A stretch of DNA of 64,000 nucleotides from Anthoceros angustus (taxonomy: Eukaryota; Streptophyta; Anthocerotopsida; Anthocerotales; Anthocerotaceae): the NCBI GenBank assembly GCA_010909165.1, contig MU008182.1:558001-622000 (forward strand), in the 5' to 3' direction. Of this stretch, positions 11,901 to 22,201 are shown in pieces. The notes under the pieces are model-generated. The model saw nothing but the letters and a program-made list of their open reading frames with translations, was not told the DNA's origin and did no database searches. The first letter of the stretch is position 1; every line of letters starts with the position of its first letter. Position numbers and translations under genes: made by a program.

Positions 11901-12423
11901 TAAAGGCATCTGGTTTCGGAGCCATGGTGAACACATCCATCGCTTCCTGCAACCTAGCATGAGAAGCATACATTCGCAAGATGTGGTTGCACAAGAACGT
12001 GTACAAGTCATACCCCCCTTTAACTGTAAGGGCATGGACCCGGCGACCCAGAACCAGATCCCTGCCAACCACACATGCTTTTATGACTGTATAGAGAAGA
12101 GATTGGGAAACAGGATAGTCTGCCTGCACCAAAACCCCCATAGCCTCCACAGCCTCCGCGAGCTGCCCTTCGCGACACAGTTTCTTCACAGTGTCAGCAA
12201 TTACTCCCCTTTCGTATCCTGCAGGCCACGGAGGCTGACAATCCTCTGGCACCCTCCGGTTGGATGTAGCAGCACGACGACCACCCATCTGCATTTCCAG
12301 AGCAGCCAGGTGCGCCTTCACCCGATCTGCCTTGCAAAAATTGTGTACAAGGCTGTGTCGCCCTCTGCATGAATGACGTGCAACGCGCCAGCCAACCATA
12401 ATTGGCACAAGCAGACGCTGCAT
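8941..12423 (-). CDS. PLS-class pentatricopeptide repeat protein with E/E+ tail, no DYW domain
   Basis: Intronless frame of 1160 residues. Such proteins bind one RNA base per repeat in plastids or mitochondria; E/E+ members usually act in C-to-U RNA editing and recruit a DYW deaminase in trans. After an organelle-like N-terminus, nine blocks carry a variant of MYAKCGSLEDAQ..VFDGL. Most continue with VVTWNALIAGYSQQGMG, a conserved QEEG turn, and LLQACA...LEKGKQLHAQI. The modules are very similar to each other, which suggests recent unequal exchange. One block, in the middle of the array, is a short single repeat (about 31-35 residues: LIAAYAKCGNLKNAQKIFDG) rather than a full triplet. The C-terminus shows E motifs (MVDLLGRAGQLDEALAL, MSNIYSSAQMWEQ) and a PG-box-like WWTDMDGLVHSFWVGD, then ends 20 or so residues after HPESEGIY, where a DYW domain would begin. 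RNA target unknown. Confidence 0.95.
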   Translation of the reverse strand: MQRLLVPIMVGWRVARHSCRGRHSLVHNFCKADRVKAHLAALEMQMGGRRAATSNRRVPEDCQPPWPAGYERGVIADTVKKLCREGQLAEAVEAMGVLVQADYPVSQSLLYTVIKACVVGRDLVLGRRVHALTVKGGYDLYTFLCNHILRMYASHARLQEAMDVFTMAPKPDAFMWSSIISAHVKHGQAKQAIQLYHGMLESPVKPDGHVFVAALQACARGADLRTGEQVHADVLASGVDPDLFVSNCLIDMYAKCGSLKDARRVFDGLGRRDVVTWTALIAGYSQQGMGQEALNLFSAMQEEGIAVPNAVTLVSLLQACARVGTPALEKGKQLHAQVRERGLQADVLLANSLVNMYSKCGSLEDAQQLFDGLGQKDVVTWTALIAGYSQQGLGQEALHLYGAMQEEGVAVPNAVTFVSLLQACASVGSLALEKGKQLHAQIGEQGLDVDVVVGGSLVNMYAKCGSLKDAQIVFDGLGQKSVVAATTLIAAYAKCGNLKNAQKIFDGLHQKDVVTWNAMIAGYSQQGMGHQGLYLYKALQDEGFVTPNAVTFVCLLQACAGVGSPGLEKGKQLHAEIRDQRLQEDVFVANSLVDMYAKCGSLEDAERVFDGLPKKDVVTWNAMIAGYSQQGMGLEALHLYREMCKEGMAAPNSVTFVSLLQACASLGAPALENGKGLHAQIGEQGLQADVVVGCSLVNMYAKCGSLEDAQNVFDGLGQKNVVTWNALIAGYSQQGMGLKAFHLYSAMQEEGIAAPDCVTFGCLLQACASEGVSALEMGRQLHAQIKEQGIHADVFVANSLVNMYAKCGSLEDAEGVFDELGQKNVVTWTAMIAAYSQQGMGQEALHLYRVMQEESIIAPDSVTFVCLLQACANLAALHLGRQLHAQIEEQGLQADGLVAVSLIIMYAKSGSMVHAQQVFDALPGRDVDAWNALIAGYTRQGDSDVVFHLFRMMIKDGIQPTGTTLLSVLTVCSHTGLVKKGREYFEAMSRQYGIAPMTEHYTCMVDLLGRAGQLDEALALARTMPVLPDAAVWHNIMGACRKWSNVEIGRHAFDEAVKLDKKDAAAYVSMSNIYSSAQMWEQAQEMQAQRTGIGAWKQPGQSWWTDMDGLVHSFWVGDNKHPESEGIYASLKQLFSKIKEEGTNLNSSCVDRKEDHRVWA

Positions 12424-13011
12424 CTACATAGTCATCGCCTAAACCCAAAACCCAGCTCCTCTCCGCCAGCTGGGCTGATTCTGCTTGTATCCATGGTGGC
12501 GAAAGACACTTGCTTCCGCAATCCCAACACCACGTTTCAGAACGCATCCTGTACCAATTCGAGAAAGCGGTATGTTGAAAGTGCTGAGCATCTGGTGATG
12601 GTCTGTGGATTCAAAACAAGCTGTCCCAAGACTTCAGACGAACAAATTGATAACTGCGGGTTAACGAAACCACGGTAGAAGATCATACATTAGAACAAGT
12701 AGACTACAGCTCTTTGAGCTTCTCCTGCTGCCATGGCTTCCCGAAATGAATCCTAAGCAAGCCGAACCGTAGGCCCGGATCCAAACCTCGGTAACGACCT
12801 CTGCCTTTCATTCCCTGCCAGCCGAGAGACTGGTCCTCAATCGGAAAGCATCAAGGATCTGTGAATGTGGCGTACAGCCTTGAAGGGAAAATTCGAATTG
12901 GGTCTGGCACGTTTGATTGCAGGACACCCATTTGTTGGAGTAACAGGTGTGAAGAGAGTGAGATCCGCTTGAGCAGTCTGTGTGCTCTGGTTGCGAGCAG
13001 GCACATGAACG
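12424..13011. promoter_or_regulatory. divergent intergenic region between the PPR gene and the TPR gene
   Basis: About 590 bp separate two divergent start codons, so it should hold both promoters. I see no clear TATA box. An ATG at 12861 opens a 99-codon frame that overlaps the TPR gene start at 13012 in another frame. If transcription starts upstream of it, this would be an overlapping upstream ORF. Confidence 0.4.
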
Positions 13012-15389
13012 ATGGCGAGCTTAACAGGAACCCCTTGTTTTTTGTCGCTGTCCCTGGGCTTGCCTCACTCCAAGTCTCAGGGACTAATTCTGAAAGCAGC
13101 TGTCACCTCGTGCGACTTCAGAAAGGCAGCTGTTCCCAGCATTTGCAGCGCGCAGGGTAGGATTTCCAGAAGTCCGGTTTTTGTTGCGTCTTCAGTCTCT
13201 GCTGGAGATGCATTATCGGATTCAAGTGACGACGGGGTGAGTTCTAGTTCCAGCTCTAATAGCTCCGAATCATCGTCTAGTAGCAGCAGCAGCAGCTCCT
13301 CATCCGATGATTCGGACTCAGGCTCTGGTTCCAACTATCCATTCTTGCCTTCCAGGCACGCTTCAGAGAAAACAGGGGGAGACAAGGCCAAATCTTCAGC
13401 CCAGGCTGCGTTGGAGAAAGCTATGGCGTACAAAAAATCCAAGGGACTAGTCGCTGGTCAGCAAGCGAGGACGTTCTCCTCGCCTCCTGCTCGCCCTCGT
13501 CCTCCCTCTGGCGGTGACGTTCCTCAGGTGGAGGTTATTGCAGGAAAGCCTTTTGGATCATCCTTGAAGCCCTATGCTTCTCCGGAGTTATCCTCAGGGG
13601 AAGGTGGTAAAGATCTGGCCAGGGCAGATGGTGGTGTCGACACATCCTCTCCAGCTCAGCAAGTGGATAAGGAGAATGTGTCTGTGGATGACCTCAGGAA
13701 GCAAGACGAGGACAGCTTAACGGAGGCCCGAGAGCTTCCGACGCAAGGAGAAAGTAGAAATTCCGTAGGTGAGGAAGCCAGTAGAAATTCCGTAGGTGAG
13801 GCAGCCCTCTCCGCTTTTCAAAAGGCAAAGGCTTACAAACAACAGCAAGCAGAAATGGTGGCTGCTTTGCAGGGGAAGGAAAGTGTGGAAGTTGGTGACC
13901 CTGCTTCCGAGGAGAAGTCTGACTATTTGGAGGTGGAGATCTACACACGAGATGGAGTGATCAAACGAAAAACACAGAAACCAGAAAAGGCGTTTTCTTT
14001 GGTGAAGGAGTCAAAGAAGAAAGGAGTTTCACAATTGGATTTCACTGGATTAGGCTTTGCGGATAAAAAGAGTTCCAGCACTCCTGCTGGGTTGATGAAA
14101 GGTATGGAGATGGCTGCCCCAACCAAGCTCCCAGAAGTGGAAATCATAACTAGGGACGCTGGAAGTGCTGGGATTCAGGATGCAGACACTGAGGGCTCTC
14201 TCTACAAACCGAAGGTCTCTACATGGGGAGTTTTTCCAAGACCAGCCGATATTTCGAAAACAGTAGGTCTGCAACATGCCTTGGATATGATTGACTGCTC
14301 TGCGATGACTTTGACATGACCATCTGAATGTTGCATTGTACTCGAAGTCCCGATGTCGTGTTTATAAGGCTGGTTCGTTTGTCAGTATGGAGGAGGTCGA
14401 ACGATCAGGCCTGGGGAGAGTCTGGAAACGGAAGAGGAGAAGGGAATAAGAGAAGCACGAACAAAGAAGTTGCTTGATGATTATCGTCAAAAAATGGGCT
14501 TGGATGTGGACCCACGGATGAAGGCTGCGAGTGAGAAGGTCTAAACCTTTCATCAGTTTCCTATGCTGGTCCAGAGATGGCTCGTCTGGTTCTGGCACAT
14601 GAATTCCCTTGCGAAGGATGCACATGACTCACTAGTTCGTGTTTTGCAGGAAATCAAAGAAGGTGAGAACTTGATGGAACAAGGAAGCATGAGGGAAGCG
14701 TATGCGGTCTTCCAGGGCGTCTTGGACAGAATGGCTTTTCAGGTATGATACAATCGAGATCTTAGATTCACTCTAACTATGACCCCCGGATGAAACCCTC
14801 ACGAAAGCTGACTGATTTGTGCTCCAGACTGAACTACATGGCCTAGCAGCCTTGCAGAGTGCTGTGTGCTTGGAAGCTATCGGCAGGTGGGTCGATAGGA
14901 ACTCTCTGAACAGCGTCGCAGAGCAAAGCACTTTTTGCGTGTCTTGCTAACCCACAACTCTTGACTAGGTCCACGGACGCCAAATTGCTGTATGAGAAAC
15001 TCATAACGCATCCGAACTTTGGTGTGCGGAAGAAAGCCAAGCAGTTGCTGTTTGGCTTCCAGGTAAGAGCTAGACAAAGCACGGGGAGGGGCAGAGGGGA
15101 GGGGGGAAGAATGCGGGAAGCTGGCTCCACTCTGAACGCATGTGGTTCTTATCAGCGTGTCTTTCGCATGTTTCAGGCAATGGACACGCTAAAACTATCT
15201 TCGAATTACAACTGGGACAGTGAGATTTACCGAAAGTACTTCGACTCTTTTGCAAATGGGTACAGCAACGCCTACAAGCGGGAAGAAGAAGACTCGGATT
15301 ACCCCTTCTTATTAAGAATTCTACCTTACGCCGTCCTCTTGTTCCCAATTCTCCTAATCGTAGCTCTTGCCGCCATGAAGAGGACTTGA
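13012..15389 (+). CDS. plastid TPR-like, C-terminally anchored membrane protein of unknown function, 6 exons
   Basis: Inferred exons: 13012-14262, 14386-14538, 14650-14742, 14828-14886, 14969-15062 and 15177-15389, giving 620 residues in phase. The N-terminus looks like a chloroplast transit peptide. Next is a poly-Ser/Asp tract (about residues 75-110) and a long disordered acidic region with several VEIITRD-like motifs and two AFQKAKAYK-like helices. The conserved part starts at YGGGRTIRPGESLETEEEKG and continues through helical repeats (MREAYAVFQGVLDRM; LYEKLITHPNFGVRKKAKQL). It ends in one hydrophobic segment (ILPYAVLLFPILLIVALA) and a short basic tail. From memory the C-terminal half matches a conserved but uncharacterised family of plant plastid TPR proteins; the long Ser-rich front is less familiar. 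Exon 2 uses a weak donor (AAG/GTCTAA). A tail-anchored envelope or thylakoid location is inferred. Confidence 0.82.
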
Positions 15390-15686
15390 GATGTGTCGCA
15401 GTCTGGCCTCTTCTTGCATTGCGAGCTGCACTTGCTACCACACTTCCCCGGGAAAAAATGAGCATCCAATACGCTGTCAGTTGCTGGGCGGTTAGAAAAA
15501 AATTGTCAATTTCAATGGCGATATCGGGCAGGTACTAGAAACAGCACAACCTTGGGGAAAAAAATGTTTGGTTGTGTTCCGCAGTCTTCCAGGCTTCCTC
15601 CTCCTTGTTTGCTGTACACCGAAGCAACAGCACGGAAGGAAGGAAAGTCGGGAGGATTATAGTTGTCTCCACTTCGTGTAACCGTA
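15390..15686. other. convergent 3' region
   Basis: About 300 bp between the stop codons of the plus-strand TPR gene and the minus-strand receptor kinase. It should hold both 3' untranslated regions; no other feature seen. Confidence 0.5.
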
Positions 15687-18600
15687 CTAGCTTACAGGAG
15701 ATAGCTGCGAGGGCGGGTCCGAGGAGTTCGGTACACCGGTCCCTGGTACCCTGCAGCCCTCTAGCATGAAGACCACCTCCGTCATGGAGGGTCTGTCGAT
15801 GGGGTCGGGAGCAGTACAGAGAAGCGCCACTTTCACAGCTAGCAGGAACTCTTCCCACTCACTGGAGTCAGGGTCCAGTTCCAGCAAGCTCGGGTCGAAT
15901 AGTTCTGAAACCTGCCCTGTTTGGAGCTGCCGCTTCACCCATTTCACGATGTCCTCATTTTCAGAGAAAACCACTGGCCTCTTTCCTGTGAGGAGTTCCA
16001 GCAAAACCACTCCAAAGCTGTATACATCCGCTTCTCTGGTTAGCTGCCCGGAGATGTTGGCTTCAGGGGAGACATACCCTAAGGAGCCTACAGGAGTAGA
16101 GGAGGAGGACGGGTCCACAGGAGTCACAGATAGCTTGTCCAGGCCGAAATCCGAGAGGTGGGCCTCAAAGTCTGCATCGAACTGAACGTTATTTGGCTTC
16201 ACGTCACCGTGGACAATGGGAGGGCTGCATTGGGTATGCAGGAAGGAAAGCCCACGAGCCACTCCCAGCGCAATGAGGTGTCTCATTGGCCAATTGAGAA
16301 TATGGCCTTCCTGATGAGAAGCTTCTTGCAGGAGAGCGGCTAGATTACCATTGGGCATGTAGTCGTATACTAACAGCTTCACATCTCCACTCACATAGTA
16401 ACCCCGTAAAACTGTGAGGTTCCTGTGCTTCACTTTGCCCAGCATTTCTGCTTCTGCTCTGAAGAGGCTCTCCTCCACCACGCCGTCAGGCAGCCTCCGC
16501 ACAGACAGCACGGTTCCATCATGCAGTACTGCCTTGAACACGATACCATGTCTCGTTCTGCTTACGACGTGCTCCTCATCAAACTGACCTGTACCCTCAA
16601 CTATGTTGCCGAAATGGAGGGGACTGTTGAACATCACTAGCTTCCGATCTGGTGACGGTTGCTCCTTGACGAGTGTCTTGTCGGACCTTAGCAGTAGCAG
16701 GAAAAAGTAGGTAGCCAGGATAGCCAGTACGATGAACAGTAGAGATCCACCAGCAGCTCCTATGCCAATAATAGCTGCCTTTCCCAGGCCGGACTTTTTC
16801 CCGCTGACAAAACAGGACACGTTCAACGGAGGACCACACAGCAAGGCGTTGTCCGCAAATGAAGTCCCGTTGAATCTCTGGATAGATGGGGGGATAGCAC
16901 CTGAAAGATCATTACCCGAAATATTGAGGAAGACTAGATCAGGTGAGCTGCCCAGGGTAGGCGGAATTTGCCCACTGAATTTGTTGTCAGAAAGATCCAA
17001 GGAGCTCAGCATGCTCCAGTTGCCCACACCTGGAGGAATGCTATCCGAAAGTTCGTTGCTAGACAAATTGAGATCCACCATACTAACCAGATTCGCAAAT
17101 GAGGATGGAATACCTCCTGTCAAATGATTCCCAGCCAAATAGAGAATCCTTAGCTTGGACAGGCCACCCAGGCTCTGCGGAATATTACCCGTCAGGTTGT
17201 TCTTGCCAAGGTCGAGGACTTCAAGTTGTGCCAGTGCTCCCAACTCCGATGGAATGTTACCCACCAGCTTGTTACCACGGATATAGAGAAAAGCCAGGGT
17301 GCCGATGTTCCCCATCTCAGTAGGGATCCCACCGATGAGCTGGTTGTTCGAAAAATCTAGAAGCTGAAGACTGCTAAATAGTCCCAAGTCCGCAGGAAGA
17401 TTGCCAGAGAAGAGGTTGTCATTCAGCTGGAGCACCTGCAGCCCAGGGATACTGGAGATCGCACTGGGAATGTTCCCACTTAAAGAATTAAATGACAGGG
17501 AAAGGTTCCTAAGGCTCTGTAAGTTGGTAAGCTCCGTGGGTATAGAACCCGACAGGTTTAGGGCGCTAAGATCCAGCACCTGGAGAGAGGAGAGATTACC
17601 GAAAGATCGAGGGATAGGTCCTGAGAAGCTGTTTCCTCTAAGATTCAGGACCTGCAATCTCGGCAGACCCGCAAGCCAAGGAGGAAGACTGCCCGAAAGC
17701 GAGTTATTCCTCAAGTCCAACACCTCCAAGTTCACTAGCTGGGAGAGCTCCCGAGGAATCTCCCCAATGAGACCGGCGGAGGAGATCGACAAGCCTTGCA
17801 GGTTCTGCAGATTGCCTAGCTCAGGTGGAATTGGCCCTGACCATGTATTACCGCCAAGAGATAGCTCGCGTAAACTGGGCATGGCTCCTAAGGCCGACGG
17901 AATTGGTCCCAGGAAAAAATTATCAGCCAAAGACAAAACCTGTATATTCTGTAGCTGACTGAGCTCTGCTGGTATTTGCGAGGTGAGGGAGTTGGCCTGC
18001 AGATCCAGGGTGATCAAGTTTCGCAAGCCTGTAATGCCCAGAGGTATGATACCACCAAGGAAGTTGAATGAAAGGTTCAACAGCTGCAAATTCGACAATT
18101 GCCCAAGAGCCTGCGGGATGGCACCCTGAAAGCCATTCTCACCCAAAGAAAGGATCTGAAGAGCAGAGAGGTTGCCCATAACTGCCGGTACCTGCCCAGT
18201 GAGATTGTTGTGACTGAGGTCTAGGACGCTGAGGCCATTCCATACCCCAAAAGAATCAGGAACGGGTCCAGACAAACCATTGTGACTCAAGTCAAGAGTC
18301 TGGAGCCCCCTTGGAAATGACAGCGATGATGGGATGCTCCCATCCAATATGTTGTGGCTGAGGTTGAATGTCTGCAGAGCCGACAAACTACCAATCTCCT
18401 GCGGAATAGGCCCCGACAACAGGTTCTGCGAGAGATCCAGGTTGTTAAGACTAACACAGCCGGCAAGTTGCAAGGGTATACTTCCTGACAGCTGGTTGCT
18501 GGCAAGATCGAGCGTCTTGAGGGACTGGAGATTCCCCAGCGTCGCAGGTATGGTCCCAGAAAGCTGATTGTAAGCTAAGTTCAAAACCTGCAGCTGCAAC

Positions 18601-19137
18601 AGGTTTCCGAACGACTGGGGTATCTCCCCTGTCAGATTGTTGCTATTCAGAAACAGCATACGCAGCTGAGTGCAATTTCCGATAGATGAGGGAATAGGAC
18701 CAGCGAAATAATTTCCATGAAGGCTGATTCGCTGAAGCTCACTCAGTGTTCCAAGAGACTCTGCAGGCAGCAACGTTCCAGGAGATCAGAACTGAACTGT
18801 TTCGGAAAGATTACATAGAGCAAACACAGTGTCATCCGCAGGAGAGGAGCGCACCTGAAAGTGTTCCTTGCAGCAGCAGACCCGGTAACTGCAAACCAGT
18901 GACCCTCGCACTCCCTGGATTCTTGCATAGGACGCCCTTCCACGAACAGGGAGCGCCATCTGCCACATCCCATGTGCCAAGCTGGTTACCAAGATCCACC
19001 AACCCGGCCCTGAACGCCCGTAACGCAGCAATGTCCCGGTCCAAACTCCCGCTCTCCTGGCCAGCGCTCTCATTCATAAACAAGCCGCAAATCAGCAGAA
19101 GCAGCAACCCCAGAGTCAGGGCCGCCGGTCCTTCCAT
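15687..19137 (-). CDS. LRR receptor-like kinase of the MUSTACHES/At4g36180 type, atypical kinase, 2 exons
   Basis: Exons 19137-18855 and 18760-15687 join in phase (codon G/AG) to 1118 residues. A signal peptide (LGLLLLLICGLF) is followed by an LRRNT-type cap (LRAFRAGLVDLGNQLGTWD, with CSWKGVLC). Then come more than 20 plant-type extracellular LRRs with the LxGxIPxxLGNL pattern, a membrane span (IVLAILATYFFLLLLL) and a cytoplasmic kinase domain. The kinase lacks two canonical residues: the VAIK-like lysine is Arg (VLSVRRLPDG) and HRD is HGD (VHGDVKPNN). DFG (SDFGLDKL) and the APE-like SPE are kept. From memory the same features occur in Arabidopsis MUS and At4g36180, so it is probably a weak or pseudokinase receptor that signals by scaffolding. 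MUS acts in stomatal wall symmetry; a function here is unknown. Confidence 0.93.
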
Positions 19138-22100
19138 CCTACGATCTCAGCTGGTGGCGCATTCCCCTCAAAGAAAACCTGGTGCACCAACAGAAATTCT
19201 GCCGCAGTCTGCTATCCTGAAGCTGGTCCCTGACAGAGTCCTCATGACGGGTCCAATGCAACGTCAAACAACACACTTCCAACTGTCGTACTATCCGAAA
19301 ACTGCACGACGGACAGGCCACGCAATCCATCCATATAACCTCCTGCCTTGGTGGAAAACCCTGGCAGGCAACTCCCTCAGCATCCCTCCCGCTCCAACAA
19401 ATTATCCTATCCACCAGCACACCTGTGCTCCAGCTCTGAGACGATCACACTCCCGCCTTCCCTTCCACGGATCCGCACCTTCCTCATCCGCTGCTCCTTA
19501 AAATACAACCTTCCCAGGCACTTCCCAGGCTCCCCCCGTTCAATCCTTCAAGCCGAATGCACGTCCATCGGCATTGCTTGAGCGAGGAGGCTGCAGCAAT
19601 CCCGCCTCCTCCCTATCCACACTCCCGATCGATCCAACACCCCCCTCCCGCCCAGCTGACAAGTCTCACTTCAAGCCCGGCAATTTCCAGAGCCTGAAAA
19701 CAGAAGAGCTTCGGAAGATGGCTGACTGGCGCACTTCAAAACCAGTCTCTGCAATGCAATGCAATGCAATGCAATGCAAGGCAATGCAGCTCGCTTTCCT
19801 GGCCTGAGTCAGGCAGGAAAGCTCCCTGCAAGAATGCGCGCAGCACAGCCTGGCTTCAAATCGTGCTGCAAGAAGGGAAGAATTGTCCAGGCCCGGAATC
19901 ACCCACCACGGCTCCCGGAAAGGAAAAGACACATTCGGCGGGTGTCAGGTAAAGGAGCAATAGCAGTCCCAACAAAGCGAAGGCAGCGACGGGAGCCCGA
20001 GATGAGCGAGCTGGCCAGTAGTGGCGGGTGCGGGAGACGCGCACGCACCCCGAGATGGCGGCAAATATACGGGGCCGACCGCTTCCCGGTCAGAGACCAC
20101 TACAACTTCACATGCAATGCGGGATAACCACGATACGCGAATTCCTTCACAAAAGCTTCACAATTCGCGTTTCACACGAATCGCAATCCGACCGCGAGCG
20201 ACCGCCTTCCACCCTCGTGGATATTTTGTTCCAAGGACATCCTCCATTTCGGGCATTTCGGGCATTTCGGGCATTTCGGAAATTCGAGTCCCTCTGCGTA
20301 AATCGTAACTTCACCGTGGCAGCAACCGTTGGGCCCACGGCCCGAGCAAAGTCACGGGATTGTCGCTTGCGCAGACTGCCAGCTGCCGCGCACCGTAGCC
20401 GGTCGCAGGGCGCCAACGGCAGCCGCGTCAGGCGACCGTTGCGGCTCGGCCACCGGGAGCAGCCGGTGCGGCAGCGGTGGTGGGTGAACGGAACTGCAGG
20501 ACGGGGCCGTGCATGGGAACGGGGCCCGTTGGGCGGTGGCAGAGTTATGAGGCAGCGGAATTGTTAAGGTTAGGGAAGATGCGCAGCTGGGGATGTCTGT
20601 AACTGTAAATGCGCCTGAACCTGAATGATGACGACGGTGGGGGCAGCGGCCAGTGGGCGGGCCGCGGGCCGTGTCGACATTGTCAACTCAAACGGGGCGG
20701 GCCCCGCCGCTACTGTAATTGTGTGCACGCCGGACGGGCCTATCGCAAAGACATTATACGGCGACGCTCTCGTGCTGTTACTCGTTCGCAGGAGGAGGCT
20801 GTGGCGAAGAGGGGACCACCGAGGCGGAGCGTGCGGGCGAGAACCACGCTCCCCGTGAAGTTCGAACCCGGATGGGCGGTTAGGTCGCACACACGAACCG
20901 GACCGGGGGTTTAGGTGGCGAGTCGTGAGTCGTGAATCGTGAATCGTGAATCGCGACTGACAGCATCTTGGCACGAGTCGCGACCCGCGACTCCATTCAA
21001 TTCTGCCGTGGCCGCCGTTGGCGCCATGCAGGCCGCATGGCCTAGGGCGAGGGCGCGATGGCGGACCGGTGGAGAGCAGAGGCTTTTAATGCGGGTTCTG
21101 GAACAGCACGTCAAGCCGACTCCGGCCAAAAAGGTGGTGGGTGGGAAAGCGGCCTTTTCTTCCGCTTGCAGCCTTCGGATGCTGTTAGGGGCCGGGGCCG
21201 GGGCGAGGGAGTCGTACTGGCTTGACGCAGAGCTGTACAGGCCAGCTGCCAGCTTGCTGCGTTGCACCCAAGACAGGACAAGGCGCATGTATGTAGGCAG
21301 ACCATGCCCGTTGTTCCGCTCGGCTGATCAAAGCCGTGACTAGCAGTGATGCAGGTTTTGGGGAGGCCATGGTACCGTGGGCCACACCACCATCGTGTTA
21401 GGGATTGGGAGTATCATTGACGCCGTGTTGCCAGAGAGCACTAGGGCGGGGCAGGTATTGGGTGGGCTGATTTCACAAGAAAGACAGCTTCTTCTGCTTC
21501 GGCTGTTGGGGCCCGTCGTCTTCCCTTGTCCTTCTCCCACACATCGTCGTAAAGAATGTGTGTCGGATGGTCTGTCTCAATTCTTGCATTTTATATGTAT
21601 ATCTTCCCGGCCAGCGCGGATGGCTGGGCCGGCGGGACCAGTGGGATCGGATAAGATGGAAATATAGGTTACCTGATGAGATAATAGCAGCTTACATCGG
21701 GGGGTGGAGAATGCCTGGACTGGCACTCAGGACACTGGACTCTAGGGCTGCGACCCTGGGCTAGCGACAGAACTGGATGTCTCTGATAACAATCATAAAC
21801 TTATTGCTCATCCGCAACGGAAGGGTTGCAGGAAGTATGTAAGCCGGCTGCATGGCCGTGATCACGACTGGACAACCATGGCCACAGCAAGTATGTATCA
21901 GCGTCTCCACAGCTTCCGCGCCTCTCGGGGTGTCGAGGGGCGACGGTGTCTCTCACTCACAGCGTGTCCCTCAACCACTTGAGAGCCCCAGCAGCAGCCG
22001 ATCTAATACCAGCGGGAGCGTCCAACACAAAAGGAGAAGCTTCAGAATGCGCGCATTCACTGACAACTCACCACTATACCTCAAAACTGCCTCACTGCTC

Positions 22101-22201
22101 AGACAGAAAAGGAAAGGAAAAAAGGGTTGGTGGGTTTTCTACAGTCCCCTCCTACGGAGGCACGGAGGCTCCCTAGCGGAGCATCGCCATGCACCCAGCT
22201 G
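19138..22201. other. 3-kb gene-free stretch: RLK 5' flank and DnaJ 3' flank with small repeats
   Basis: No coding region is supportable. The left part is the presumed promoter of the receptor kinase, and the right end the 3' region of the DnaJ gene. It is GC-rich around 20,300-21,250. Short tandem repeats: GCAAT units at 19751-19787, a 9-bp ATTTCGGGC unit (four copies) at 20245-20280, and a 9-bp GTGAATCGT-like unit at 20920-20953. Several open frames on both strands have no domain, composition bias or splice partners that would mark a gene. A noncoding transcript is possible but unseen. Confidence 0.5.

Noticed and set aside
8943-12372. Many plus-strand open frames of 60-194 codons across the PPR gene
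   Set aside because: They are antisense shadows of the repeated PPR modules; their similarity to each other only mirrors the PPR repeat.
20028-21343. Several GC-rich open frames of 95-179 codons
   Set aside because: High GC lowers stop frequency on all frames; they overlap each other on both strands and none shows a domain or a splice partner.
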